This document shows positions 7,887 to 15,638 of a stretch of 20,225 bases of DNA, piece by piece. The stretch's first letter is position 1, and each line of letters begins with the position of its first letter. Position numbers and translations under genes: made by a program. The stretch covers positions 1 through 20,225 of the forward strand of contig CAJTML010000026.1 in the NCBI GenBank assembly GCA_910577495.1, read 5' to 3'. Below the pieces are notes generated by a model. The model had not been told where the DNA came from, ran no database searches, and saw only the letters and a list, made by a program, of their open reading frames with translations. Source of the DNA: an uncultured Eggerthellaceae bacterium. Its GTDB lineage: Bacteria; Actinomycetota; Coriobacteriia; Coriobacteriales; Eggerthellaceae.

Positions 7887-9280
7887 TCGCCCGCGGCGTT
7901 GACGAGCGCAATCACTTCGTCTCGGCTGTGCACATCCAGCTTCGTATAAATGTGGCGAATATGACTTTTCGTCGTACCATTGGAAATGCAAAGCTCCTGC
8001 TGAATGCGTGGGGTGCTCTTGCCTTGTGCCAGTAGCGCCAAAATCTCTTCCTCGCGCAGGGTGAGTCCGTGCATCCGCGCAATCTGTGCGCAGCGACCTG
8101 CCAAAGATTCGCGATACGTGGCCGTCTCGTGGCGCGTTTTAAGCGGCGTGATGCCCCAGGTGGTCTCCAGGTCGGTCTCGTTGAGCAGAAACATCGAAAA
8201 CGCTACCAGCACAATCACCACCACGCTGGTCACCAGCATGATTCCTTGCGCATCCAGTGTGACCCATGCAGTCGTGCCGAGATATGAGCCCACCACACTT
8301 GCCAGCACGCGCGCCGCGCGCGTCAAACCAAACAGCCAGATAGCCAAAACACCGTAGCGCGAGCAGATCGTAGACAACACAATCATGGTCAAAATGACGA
8401 AGCTGGCATGCGACATATTGAGCATGATGCCCGTCACCAAAAGTCCGCCGCCTTCCAAAAACGGCTGCAAGAGCGCTCCTGCCACCATAAGGGGAAGTGC
8501 GATGCGGAACAGGTAGCGCACGTCAAAGCGCTCAAAGAAAAACAGAGCGAAGATAAGCACGAACAATGCGGCGAAGGCAACGCCGAGCATCGTGAGGTCA
8601 TTGACGACACCACCAGTGGTTCGACAAAAGTTCATGGTAAATGAGTAAGCCGCCATCAAAAGCATGGGGCGAACCGGAAAACTCCAGCGCTGCGCCGAGT
8701 CGTTATCAAGCGCTTCGGCAATAGCGTTCGCCTCGTTGCGCTTGGCGTCATCGGCATCAGATTGCTGGAGCTTAATCATGTTCATGCTGGCAACAAAGCA
8801 TGCGGCACTGATTAGTGGCAGCAGCGCGGTTGCAATGAGCGCTGTTTCTGGGGTTAGCGCAACAATCAAGAAGTGAATAACCGTAGCCAGTATGAACGAG
8901 CTTGAGTAGTAAAGGGCCACCTGGCGCATGGGCAGTGCGGCATAAAACTCACTCCAGAGCAAAATGATGGTTGCCAAGCCCGCACCCGAAAGAGCGGCTC
9001 CGCACAACGCTGCAACAGCGGCGAATTGCGCGCCCGCAGGCGTGTCGGCAAGCATGGTGGAGGGAAGTGCCATGCAGAGCGTACTGATACACATAGCTAC
9101 ACCGGCAACCCACGGCACGGCAGTGCGCCGCGGATGCGACATGATGCGGTGTGCGTTAAGCGCGCAAACAATTAACACGAGTGCGTTAACGACATTCGAC
9201 AATAAAAAGAGCGGCTCAACGGTGACGCCCGGGATAGGCGAGGGGGACGGGTTGAGCCAAATTGCACCGAATAGATCCAC
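7883..9280 (-). CDS. LuxR-family regulator with multi-helix membrane domain (5' end apparently frameshifted)
   Basis: A one-component transcription factor of the Coriobacteriia type: a roughly 12-helix MFS-like N-terminal domain followed by a LuxR helix-turn-helix in the last 65 residues (LTLREEEILALLAQGKST ... NGTTKSHIRHIYTKLDVHSR). Such proteins are thought to sense a ligand through the membrane domain and control adjacent reductase genes. The open frame as it stands begins at GTG 9280 with no ribosome binding site and lacks the first helix. A well-started frame (ATG 9366) supplies that helix in another phase; see the next entry. Joined, the protein would be 494 residues. It is divergent from the flavoprotein gene, which is the likely target. 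Its TAG stop shares the bases CTAG with the stop of the converging peptidase gene. Confidence 0.88.
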   Translation of the reverse strand: MDLFGAIWLNPSPSPIPGVTVEPLFLLSNVVNALVLIVCALNAHRIMSHPRRTAVPWVAGVAMCISTLCMALPSTMLADTPAGAQFAAVAALCGAALSGAGLATIILLWSEFYAALPMRQVALYYSSSFILATVIHFLIVALTPETALIATALLPLISAACFVASMNMIKLQQSDADDAKRNEANAIAEALDNDSAQRWSFPVRPMLLMAAYSFTMNFCRTTGGVVNDLTMLGVAFAALFVLIFALFFFERFDVRYLFRIALPLMVAGALLQPFLEGGGLLVTGIMLNMSHASFVILTMIVLSTICSRYGVLAIWLFGLTRAARVLASVVGSYLGTTAWVTLDAQGIMLVTSVVVIVLVAFSMFLLNETDLETTWGITPLKTRHETATYRESLAGRCAQIARMHGLTLREEEILALLAQGKSTPRIQQELCISNGTTKSHIRHIYTKLDVHSRDEVIALVNAAGD

Positions 9281-9366
9281 GCAAGGTATACGCCCATGCC
9301 CATATAACGAAGCGGCAGTGCGGCTCTGAACACGGGCGAAGGCTTTTCAGGTGACGATGGCTGCAT
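9242..9366 (-). other. True 5' end of the LuxR gene, displaced by a probable one-base frameshift
   Basis: ATG 9366 (minus) has a GGGGGAG ribosome binding site seven bases upstream (9374-9380). It starts MQPSSPEKPSPVFRAAL, then a helix RYMGMGVYLAWIYSVQFG that looks like the usual first membrane segment of these regulators. The frame then runs into a C5 run on the minus strand (G5 on plus, 9242-9246) and out of phase. One extra C there would join it exactly to PSPIPGVTVEPLFLL of the downstream frame. This is either a real loss-of-function or phase-variable tract, or a sequence error. Confidence 0.7.
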
Positions 9367-9393
9367 AGTGTTTCTCCCCCAAGAAAATCGTGT

Positions 9394-9422
9394 GGTTGCA
9401 TTATATGCCGACTGCATATAAT
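9394..9422. promoter_or_regulatory. Perfect dyad with face-to-face -10 boxes between regulator and reductase
   Basis: ATTATATGC (9400-9408) and GCATATAAT (9414-9422) are perfect inverted nine-base arms with a five-base spacer. Each arm contains a consensus TATAAT: on plus at 9417-9422, on minus at 9405-9400. On plus a TTGCAT (9396-9401) gives a -35 at a short 15-base spacing. The dyad size suits a dimeric LuxR-type HTH. I infer an operator that controls both the regulator and the flavoprotein gene, with a plus-strand leader of about 250 bases. Confidence 0.5.
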
Positions 9423-9544
9423 TGCTGGCACTTTTCGCCACGCTTGTGATACCCCGTTCGCGACGCACTTCTTTGACCTGCGAAAACACGTAAGAGGGTG
9501 ATAAAAATAGACCCCTTAGTACGTGTGATATCAGCCGCATCGGG

Positions 9545-9661
9545 AGATGACGGAGCCTCATCTGGCCGCGTAAGGTGGCCTCAGTGCTTATGAGGAATGC
9601 ACGAGCTAAGGGGGCTTGTGCTAAAGCCACACCGCAACAACTCATATAGAAAGGTGTGGCT
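9545..9661 (+). promoter_or_regulatory. Structured 5' leader of the flavoprotein gene
   Basis: In the otherwise gene-free region before the flavoprotein there is a run of hairpins: AGATGA/TCATCT (9545-9563), CCTCA/TGAGG (9579-9595), GGCTT/AAGCC (9613-9628), and a perfect nine-base pair AGCCACACC/GGTGTGGCT (9625-9633 with 9653-9661) ending nine bases before the ribosome binding site. The last two share bases 9625-9628, so they exclude each other. This could be a riboregulator or simply stabilise the message. I recognise no known riboswitch. The rest of 9367-9544 holds only the dyad. Confidence 0.4.
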
Positions 9662-9681
9662 CACAGCTTAAGGAGGAAGAC

Positions 9682-11265
9682 ATGAAAAAGCAGACGATGA
9701 ACGCAGGAGTGAGCCGCCGCAACTTCTTAAAGATGGGCGCGGGTGCTGCAGCACTTGCAGGTGTGGGTGCGCTGGCAGGTTGCGCACCGCAGACCAAAGC
9801 CGACACCACGCAGGCAGAGCTTGCGCAAACGGGGGAGACGGCTGTAGCTGAGGCGGCGGATCCGCTGGCAGCTCCGGCAGCTATTACGGACATTGCCGAG
9901 ACGCGCGATTATGACATCGTGGTGGTTGGTCTTGGTATGGCAGGTGCTGCGTGTGCACTGTCTGCAACTGAGGGCGGTGCGAAGGTTGCTGTTCTGCAAA
10001 AGGGCGATATGTGTCTGACGCATGGCAACTTCTGTGCCATCATCAACAGCCCCGAGTTTACCGAAGCAGGCTGCGAAGAAATTGATGTTGACGCCATGAT
10101 GAAGCAGTTCAACACCTCCAACAACAACCTTATTAATTGGAGCCTCGTTCGCCGTTACTTTAACGAATCACCTGAGTCTGGCAGCTGGATCCTGAAAAAA
10201 GCCGAAGAGGCGGGTGTTAAGGCCATCATCCCGGCTCCGGTTCCTGCGGTGAAGTTTGAGGGCAAGCAGATTGCGGGTGCTATGGGCATGGCTGATCTGG
10301 CTGAGCAAAAAGGCGCTGAGATCTTCTATGATTGCCCCGGCGTACAGCTCGTGGTTGACGATTCGGGCGCAGTCACTGGTGTGATCGGTCAGAGCGAAGA
10401 TGGTTACATTCAGTTCAATGCGTCAAAGGGCGTGGTGTTGGCAACGGGTGACTACGGCAACAACCGCGACATGCTGGCGAAATGGTGCCCCGGTGCACTG
10501 CCCTTCGAGAACTTCTACAACCCGCCTTACAATGATGGCGAAGGCCACCTCATGGGACTGTGGGCTGGTGCTCGTATGCAGGAGGCGCCGCATCCCAAGA
10601 TGGTGCACGTGCATCACTACGTTGGCGACGGCGACATCAACGCTCCCATGCGCAAGGCACCGTGGCTCAATATCAACGACTACGGTGACCGCTTCATGGA
10701 CGAAAGCACGCTCTATGAGCATCGCTGCAACCAGGCCGTAAAGTACCCCGACGTACATGCAACGCAGATCTTCGACGGCAACTATGAGCAGTACTACGCT
10801 CAAATGCCCAACCAGTCTGACCCGGCAAATGACGGCACCTTGGAAGAGTTCATTGAGTGGGGCTTTGCATTCAAGGCTGACTCGTTAGAGGAGCTGGCCG
10901 AAAAGGCAGACTTCCCGGTGGAGAACTTGAAGGCAACCGTAGAGCGCTACAATGAATTAGTGGCAAAAGGCAACGACGATGACTACATGAAGCCCATGGA
11001 GTTCATGTATCCCATTGACACCCCGCCGTTCTACGCAATTCGCCGTCAATATGTAATTTCTGTAATCACGGGTGGTTTGGAAGTTGATGACAACTGCAAC
11101 GTCGTTGATGAGCAGTGGAATCCGATCCCTGGTCTGTATGCAGTTGGCAATGTGCAAGGTGGCATGTTCGGCGGTACTGACTATCCCTTCGACATTACTG
11201 GTTTGTCGCTTGGCCGCGCTATGACCTTCGGTTATGTCGTTGGTCGTGACTTGGCGAAGGCATAA
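9682..11265 (+). CDS. Tat-exported lipoprotein FAD-dependent reductase (fumarate reductase-like flavoprotein)
   Basis: A 527-residue flavoprotein of the FAD-binding 2 superfamily. SRRNFLK (11-17) plus a hydrophobic stretch is a Tat signal, and LAGC (31-34) is a lipobox, so the protein is probably anchored outside the membrane at Cys34. A low-complexity Ala/Thr linker leads to the FAD Rossmann motif VVGLGMAGAA (81-90). The C-terminal GLYAVGNVQGGMFGG closes the FAD site. GDRFMDES resembles the region carrying the catalytic Arg of fumarate reductases. By eye, the HHTMGG-like segment is replaced by VISVITGGL and the late Arg-Leu-Gly-Gly segment by FDITGLSLG, so the substrate is probably not fumarate. 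There is no haem motif, so electrons must come from a separate donor. AAGGAGG stands five bases before the ATG. It is likely controlled by the divergent LuxR regulator. Confidence 0.9.
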   Translation: MKKQTMNAGVSRRNFLKMGAGAAALAGVGALAGCAPQTKADTTQAELAQTGETAVAEAADPLAAPAAITDIAETRDYDIVVVGLGMAGAACALSATEGGAKVAVLQKGDMCLTHGNFCAIINSPEFTEAGCEEIDVDAMMKQFNTSNNNLINWSLVRRYFNESPESGSWILKKAEEAGVKAIIPAPVPAVKFEGKQIAGAMGMADLAEQKGAEIFYDCPGVQLVVDDSGAVTGVIGQSEDGYIQFNASKGVVLATGDYGNNRDMLAKWCPGALPFENFYNPPYNDGEGHLMGLWAGARMQEAPHPKMVHVHHYVGDGDINAPMRKAPWLNINDYGDRFMDESTLYEHRCNQAVKYPDVHATQIFDGNYEQYYAQMPNQSDPANDGTLEEFIEWGFAFKADSLEELAEKADFPVENLKATVERYNELVAKGNDDDYMKPMEFMYPIDTPPFYAIRRQYVISVITGGLEVDDNCNVVDEQWNPIPGLYAVGNVQGGMFGGTDYPFDITGLSLGRAMTFGYVVGRDLAKA

Positions 11266-11294
11266 AAGCCTCCGAAGACAACCCTCCCTCCTAA

Positions 11295-11329
11295 GCAAAT
11301 GAGTCGCTCAGTTCGGGCGGCTCATTTGC
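11295..11329 (+). terminator. Hairpin terminator after the flavoprotein gene
   Basis: GCAAATGAGTCGC (11295-11307) pairs with GCGGCTCATTTGC (11317-11329), thirteen bases with one T-G mismatch or wobble and a nine-base loop. The T tail is short (CGTTTACC), so termination may be partial. It separates the flavoprotein from the ribosomal promoter about 50 bases downstream. Confidence 0.7.
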
Positions 11330-11378
11330 CGTTTACCGCTCGTCTCCATAACTATGGATACGCCCGGCTCCGTGGCGT

Positions 11379-11407
11379 TTGACAGCCTGCGCCAAGGCTG
11401 GTAAAGT
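11379..11407 (+). promoter_or_regulatory. Strong sigma-70-type promoter of the str/S10 block
   Basis: A perfect TTGACA (11379-11384) is followed after exactly 17 bases by TAAAGT (11402-11407). The start of transcription would be near 11414, giving a leader of about 138 bases before rpsL. It is the closest match to consensus in the window, as expected for highly expressed ribosomal genes. Confidence 0.75.
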
Positions 11408-11442
11408 TCTCCCTCGCGCCTCGGAAGGGGCGTTAGTTTTCG

Positions 11443-11512
11443 TGTGCGTTGCAGCTGAACGCACATGCAAGCGTTTTCAGCAAGCGCCTGGGACATTTTC
11501 GCAAAAAGCGAA
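11443..11512 (+). promoter_or_regulatory. Structured rpsL leader
   Basis: Two hairpins lie in the rpsL leader: TGTGCGTT/AACGCACA (11443-11465, seven-base loop) and TTCGC-AAAAA-GCGAA (11498-11512). Leaders of ribosomal operons often bind one of their own products. Whether this one does cannot be told here. Confidence 0.35.
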
Positions 11513-11551
11513 GGTTAGCAGGCAAAACCGTAAGGGTAGAAGGAGAATATC

Positions 11552-11923
11552 TTGCCTACTATCAACCAATTGGTCCGCAAGGGCCGCCAGAAGTCGGTCG
11601 ATAAGTCAAAGACGCCGGCTCTTAAGGGCAACCCGCAAAAGCGCGGAGTTTGCACGCGTGTGTACACCACTACGCCGAAAAAGCCGAACTCGGCTCTGCG
11701 TAAGGTCTGCCGCGTCCGTCTCGTAAATGGCATGGAAGTGACCGCCTACATTCCGGGCGAAGGTCACAACCTCCAGGAGCACTCAATGGTGCTCATTCGC
11801 GGCGGTCGTGTAAAGGACCTTCCTGGTGTTCGTTACAAGGTCATCCGCGCAGCACTTGACTGCTCAGCGGTTGACAATCGCAAGCAAGCTCGTAGCCGCT
11901 ACGGTGCAAAGCGCCCGAAGTAA
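11552..11923 (+). CDS. rpsL: 30S ribosomal protein S12
   Basis: Core protein of the small subunit decoding site; 123 residues, normal length. TTTPKKPNSALRK and RGGRVKDLPGVRY are the conserved loops near the A site. Lys43 and Lys88, whose changes cause streptomycin resistance, are both wild type, and Asp89 (methylthiolated in many bacteria) is present. The start is TTG at 11552, with AAGGAG six bases upstream and homology from residue 1 (MPTINQLVRKG). It is first gene of the str/S10 block and has its own promoter. Confidence 0.98.
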   Translation: MPTINQLVRKGRQKSVDKSKTPALKGNPQKRGVCTRVYTTTPKKPNSALRKVCRVRLVNGMEVTAYIPGEGHNLQEHSMVLIRGGRVKDLPGVRYKVIRAALDCSAVDNRKQARSRYGAKRPK

Positions 11924-12041
11924 GCTAACCATTAAGTCGCGCGGGTCAGGCGAAGGTATCAAAGGGATGCAATCGCACACACTGATCTAATGGATGGAAA
12001 GAAACCACCCCGAAGCGCGCAGGACCTAAGAAGGAGAACAC

Positions 12042-12512
12042 ATGCCGCGTCGTGCAGCAGCAGTCCGTCGTGAAGTAATGCCGGACGCAAAGTACAACAA
12101 CCGTCTTGTCACGCAGCTGATCAACAAGATCCTGCTTGATGGCAAGAAGTCCACTGCAGAAAACATCGTCTACGGTGCTTTCGACATCATTGAAGAGAAG
12201 ACCGGTCAAGATCCGCTGTCTGTCTTCAAAAAGGCAATGGACAACGTTCGCCCCACGCTTGAGGTTAAGCCGAAGCGTGTTGGTGGCGCTACCTACCAGG
12301 TGCCTATGGAAGTCAATTCTCGTCGTGCCACTACGCTGGCAATTCGCTGGATTGTTGACTTCTCTCGCAAGCGCAAAGAGCACACCATGCAACAGCGCCT
12401 CGCACAGGAGATCATTGACGCATCTGAAAACACTGGTGCATCAATCAAGCGTCGTGAGGATCTGTATAAGATGGCTGAATCCAACCGTGCATTCTCGCAC
12501 TATCGCTTCTAA
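12042..12512 (+). CDS. rpsG: 30S ribosomal protein S7
   Basis: Primary 16S rRNA-binding protein that nucleates the 30S head; 156 residues, typical for bacteria. It shows MPRRAAAVRREVMPD at the start and RWIVDFSRKRKEHTMQQRLA in the C-terminal half. AAGGAG lies about five bases before ATG. The gap after rpsL is long (118 bases) for a ribosomal operon. It contains GCGCG and CGCGC arms far apart that could pair. In E. coli the S7 autoregulatory site lies in the corresponding gap, so a similar operator is possible here but not shown. Confidence 0.98.
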   Translation: MPRRAAAVRREVMPDAKYNNRLVTQLINKILLDGKKSTAENIVYGAFDIIEEKTGQDPLSVFKKAMDNVRPTLEVKPKRVGGATYQVPMEVNSRRATTLAIRWIVDFSRKRKEHTMQQRLAQEIIDASENTGASIKRREDLYKMAESNRAFSHYRF

Positions 12513-12527
12513 GGAGGGCTTGGATTA

Positions 12528-14630
12528 ATGGCTAAAAACCCGTTGGCTCTCACCCGTAACTTCGGCATCATGGCCCACATTGATGCGGGTAAGACCACTA
12601 CCACTGAGCGTATTTTGTACTACACCGGTAAAACTCATAAGATCGGTGAGGTACATGATGGCGCTGCTACCATGGACTGGATGGTACAAGAGCAGGAGCG
12701 CGGCGTAACCATTACCGCAGCTGCTACCACGTGCTTTTGGAAAAAGGATGGCGAAGAGTATCGCTTCCAGATTATTGACACGCCCGGCCACGTTGACTTT
12801 ACCGCTGAGGTAGAGCGTTCACTGCGTGTTCTGGACGGCACCGTTGCAGTATTTGACGCTGTAGCTGGTGTACAGCCTCAGTCAGAGACCGTTTGGCGTC
12901 AGGCTGAGCGTTACGGAGTTCCGCGTATTGCGTTCATCAACAAGTATGACCGCATTGGCGCTGACTTCTTCCACGCAATTCAGACCATGCGTGATCGTCT
13001 GGACGCACCGGCTGTTGCCGCTCAGATCCCGATGGGTGCTGAGGACAACTTCTGGGGTGTAATTGACCTGGTCACCATGACCGCTTGGGACTTCAAGGCT
13101 GACGACAAGGGTATGACCTATCCTGAGCCTATGGATGCTATCCCGGCTGAGTTTGCAGAGGATGCAGAGCTGTATCGCCAGGAGCTGCTTGAGGCTGCTG
13201 CTGACTGTGATGACGACCTCATGGAGAAGGTTCTCATGGAGGAAGAAGTTACGGTTGAAGAGCTTAAGGCTGCTCTGCGTAAGGGTGTTATTGCTTGCCA
13301 GATCAACCCGGTATTTGTGGGTTCTGCTTACAAAAACAAGGGCGTGCAAGAGCTGCTTGACGCAGTTGTTGACTACCTGCCCAGCCCGCTTGACATTCCT
13401 GCAATCAAGGGTGTCAATCCTGAGACTGATCAGGAAGAGGAGCGTCCGGCTGACCCGAAGGCGCCGTTCTCCTCACTGGCATTCAAGATTATGACCGACC
13501 CCTACGTTGGTAAGCTGACCTACCTGCGCGTGTACTCAGGTTCACTTGACTCAGGTAGCTATGTGCTCAACGCAGTGAAGGACAAGAAAGAGCGCATCGG
13601 TCGCTTGCTGCAGATGCACTCTAATCAGCGTGTAGACATTGACAAATGTTCTGCTGGCGACATCGTTGCTGTTGTAGGTTTGAAAGACACCTCAACGGGT
13701 GACACGCTGTGCGCTGAGAATGCTCCGATCATTCTTGAGTCCATGGAGTTCGCTGACCCGGTTATTGACATTGCTGTTGAGCCGAAGACCAAAGCTGAGC
13801 AGGACAAGATGGCTATTGCCCTTCAGAAGCTGGCTGAGGAAGACCCGACCTTCCGCGTGTCAACCAACCATGAGACCGGCCAAACCATTATTGCTGGCAT
13901 GGGTGAGCTTCACCTGGAGATCATTATCGACCGTCTGCTTCGCGAATTTAAGGTTGAAGCAAACGTTGGTAAACCCCAAGTTGCTTACCGTGAGCGTCCG
14001 GGCCATGAGGTCATGAACGCTGAAGGCAAGTTTGTTCGCCAGTCTGGTGGTCGCGGTCAGTATGGTCATGCGGTTATCAACATGTATCCGCAAGAGGCTG
14101 GCAAAGGCTACCTGTTTGAGAACAAGATTGTTGGCGGTGTTGTTCCGAAGGAATACATCCCCTCAATTGACAAGGGTATCCAAGAAGCACTTAACTCTGG
14201 TGTTTTGGCAGGTTATCCGGTTGAGGACATTCGCGTAGAGCTCGTCGACGGTTCATACCACGATGTTGACTCCTCTGAGGCTGCGTTTAAGGTTGCAGGT
14301 TCTATGGCAATCAAAGACGCACTGCGCAAGTCTGATCCGATCATCCTTGAGCCGGTTATGGCTGTTGAGGTTGAGACGCCTGAAGAGTACACCGGTTTTG
14401 TTATGGGCGACATCCCCAGCCGTCGTGGCATGATCCAAGGCCAAGAGCAGCGCGGCAACGCAGTTGTTATTGAGGCTAAGGTTCCGCTGGGACAAATGTT
14501 TGGCTATGCAACTGATCTTCGTTCAGGTACGCAGGGTCGTGCAACCTACACGATGCAGTTCGACTCATATGAGCCGGTTCCGAAGTCCGTTGCAGAAGAA
14601 ATTATCAGCAAAGCCGGCGGTAACGCCTAA
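12528..14630 (+). CDS. fusA: Translation elongation factor G
   Basis: GTPase that drives translocation and, with RRF, ribosome recycling; 700 residues, normal length. G motifs are present: AHIDAGKTTTTE (G1), RGVTITAA (G2), DTPGHVDF (G3), NKYD (G4, usually NKMD) and SAYKNKG (G5). Domain III/IV signatures include GMGELHLEI and GGRGQYGHA. AAGGAGGG overlaps the rpsG stop codon and sits nine bases before ATG, so the two genes are translationally linked. Its codon use favours GTT, GCT and CGT, as expected for a highly expressed gene. The next gene is rpsJ, not tuf. Confidence 0.98.
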   Translation: MAKNPLALTRNFGIMAHIDAGKTTTTERILYYTGKTHKIGEVHDGAATMDWMVQEQERGVTITAAATTCFWKKDGEEYRFQIIDTPGHVDFTAEVERSLRVLDGTVAVFDAVAGVQPQSETVWRQAERYGVPRIAFINKYDRIGADFFHAIQTMRDRLDAPAVAAQIPMGAEDNFWGVIDLVTMTAWDFKADDKGMTYPEPMDAIPAEFAEDAELYRQELLEAAADCDDDLMEKVLMEEEVTVEELKAALRKGVIACQINPVFVGSAYKNKGVQELLDAVVDYLPSPLDIPAIKGVNPETDQEEERPADPKAPFSSLAFKIMTDPYVGKLTYLRVYSGSLDSGSYVLNAVKDKKERIGRLLQMHSNQRVDIDKCSAGDIVAVVGLKDTSTGDTLCAENAPIILESMEFADPVIDIAVEPKTKAEQDKMAIALQKLAEEDPTFRVSTNHETGQTIIAGMGELHLEIIIDRLLREFKVEANVGKPQVAYRERPGHEVMNAEGKFVRQSGGRGQYGHAVINMYPQEAGKGYLFENKIVGGVVPKEYIPSIDKGIQEALNSGVLAGYPVEDIRVELVDGSYHDVDSSEAAFKVAGSMAIKDALRKSDPIILEPVMAVEVETPEEYTGFVMGDIPSRRGMIQGQEQRGNAVVIEAKVPLGQMFGYATDLRSGTQGRATYTMQFDSYEPVPKSVAEEIISKAGGNA

Positions 14631-14667
14631 GGCAAGCACGCGTATCAGCTAATTTGGAGGTAAACAA

Positions 14668-14976
14668 GTGGCTAATCAAAAGATTCGCATTCGCTTGAAG
14701 GGCTATGACCATGAGATCGTAGATCAGTCTACGAAGCTCATCGTTGACACCGCCCTCAAGACGGGTGCTAAAGTATCCGGTCCTATTCCGTTGCCGACGG
14801 AGCGCAACCTGTACTGCGTCGTAAAAGGCCCGCACGTCAACAAAGACTCACGCGAGCAATTTGAGATGCGTACGCACAAGCGCTTGATCGACATTCTGGA
14901 GCCGACGTCAAACACCGTTGACTCTCTGATGCGTCTTGATCTTCCCGCCGGTGTTGACATCGAGATCAAGCTGTAA
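14668..14976 (+). CDS. rpsJ: 30S ribosomal protein S10
   Basis: Small-subunit protein and, as NusE, an antitermination partner of NusB. The 102 residues carry the S10 core (IRIRLKGYDHEIVDQS, GPIPLPTERN, HKRLIDI). The start is GTG at 14668, with TTTGGAGG about seven bases upstream. It follows fusA after only 37 bases without a visible terminator or promoter, so the S10 genes are probably read from the str promoter. Confidence 0.98.
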   Translation: MANQKIRIRLKGYDHEIVDQSTKLIVDTALKTGAKVSGPIPLPTERNLYCVVKGPHVNKDSREQFEMRTHKRLIDILEPTSNTVDSLMRLDLPAGVDIEIKL

Positions 14977-14990
14977 GGGGGTAAAAGACA

Positions 14991-15614
14991 ATGATCAATG
15001 CCATTTATGGTAAAAAGGTCGGCATGACCCAGCTGTTTGGCGAGGATGATCGCGTTATCCCCGTAACAGTTATTTTGGCTGAGCCGAACACCATCTGCCA
15101 GGTGAAAACCGCTGACACGGATGGTTACGAGGCAGTTCAGTTGGGCTTTGGTGCCATTAAAGAGCAAAAGGTGAACAAGCCCATGGCTGGTCACTTCGCA
15201 AAGCAAGGCGTTGCACCGACGCGCTATCTGCGTGAGGTTCGCGTTGAAAATGCTGGCGAATACAACGTTGGTGACACGCAAACGGTTGCAGCTTTCGCCG
15301 AGACGCCTAAGGTTGACGTAACCGGCGTTTCAAAGGGCAAGGGCTTCGCAGGCGTTATCAAGCGCTGGCACTTCGGTGGTGGCCCAGGCGGACACGGTGC
15401 ACACTTCCATCGCGCTCCTGGTTCAGTTGGCCAGTGCGCAACGCCGTCTCGCGTGTTCAAGGGACTCAAGCTCCCGGGACACATGGGCTGCGACACCGTT
15501 ACGGTGAAGAACCTTGAGGTTGTGCGCGTAGATGAGGAGCAGAATCTCATCTTGGTAAAGGGTGCAATCCCGGGCGGTAAAAACGGCATCGTTCGTGTTC
15601 GCATGTCGAAGTAG
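14991..15614 (+). CDS. rplC: 50S ribosomal protein L3
   Basis: Large-subunit protein that reaches the peptidyl-transferase centre; 207 residues. The N-terminal GKKVGMTQLF and the central RWHFGGGPGGHGAHFHRAPGS loop are characteristic, the latter containing the glutamine-region extension that approaches the active site. AAGGGGG begins inside the rpsJ stop codon, and the genes are 14 bases apart. Confidence 0.98.
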   Translation: MINAIYGKKVGMTQLFGEDDRVIPVTVILAEPNTICQVKTADTDGYEAVQLGFGAIKEQKVNKPMAGHFAKQGVAPTRYLREVRVENAGEYNVGDTQTVAAFAETPKVDVTGVSKGKGFAGVIKRWHFGGGPGGHGAHFHRAPGSVGQCATPSRVFKGLKLPGHMGCDTVTVKNLEVVRVDEEQNLILVKGAIPGGKNGIVRVRMSK

Positions 15615-15638
15615 AAACCTTAAAGGAGCTTGTATATC

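Noticed and set aside
9367..9645. Upstream extension of the displaced LuxR frame to 9645
   Set aside because: It would run through the promoter dyad and the structured leader; ATG 9366 has an excellent ribosome binding site and the protein-like sequence begins there.
11680..11820. Streptomycin resistance substitutions in S12
   Set aside because: Lys43 and Lys88 are both the wild-type residues.
12945..12956. NKYD in place of NKMD in EF-G as a functional change
   Set aside because: The third position of the NKxD motif is variable among GTPases; all specificity residues are kept.
15630..15638. TTG 15630 as start of rplD
   Set aside because: It is two bases from the ribosome binding site; ATG 15639 has proper spacing and fits the L4 N-terminus.
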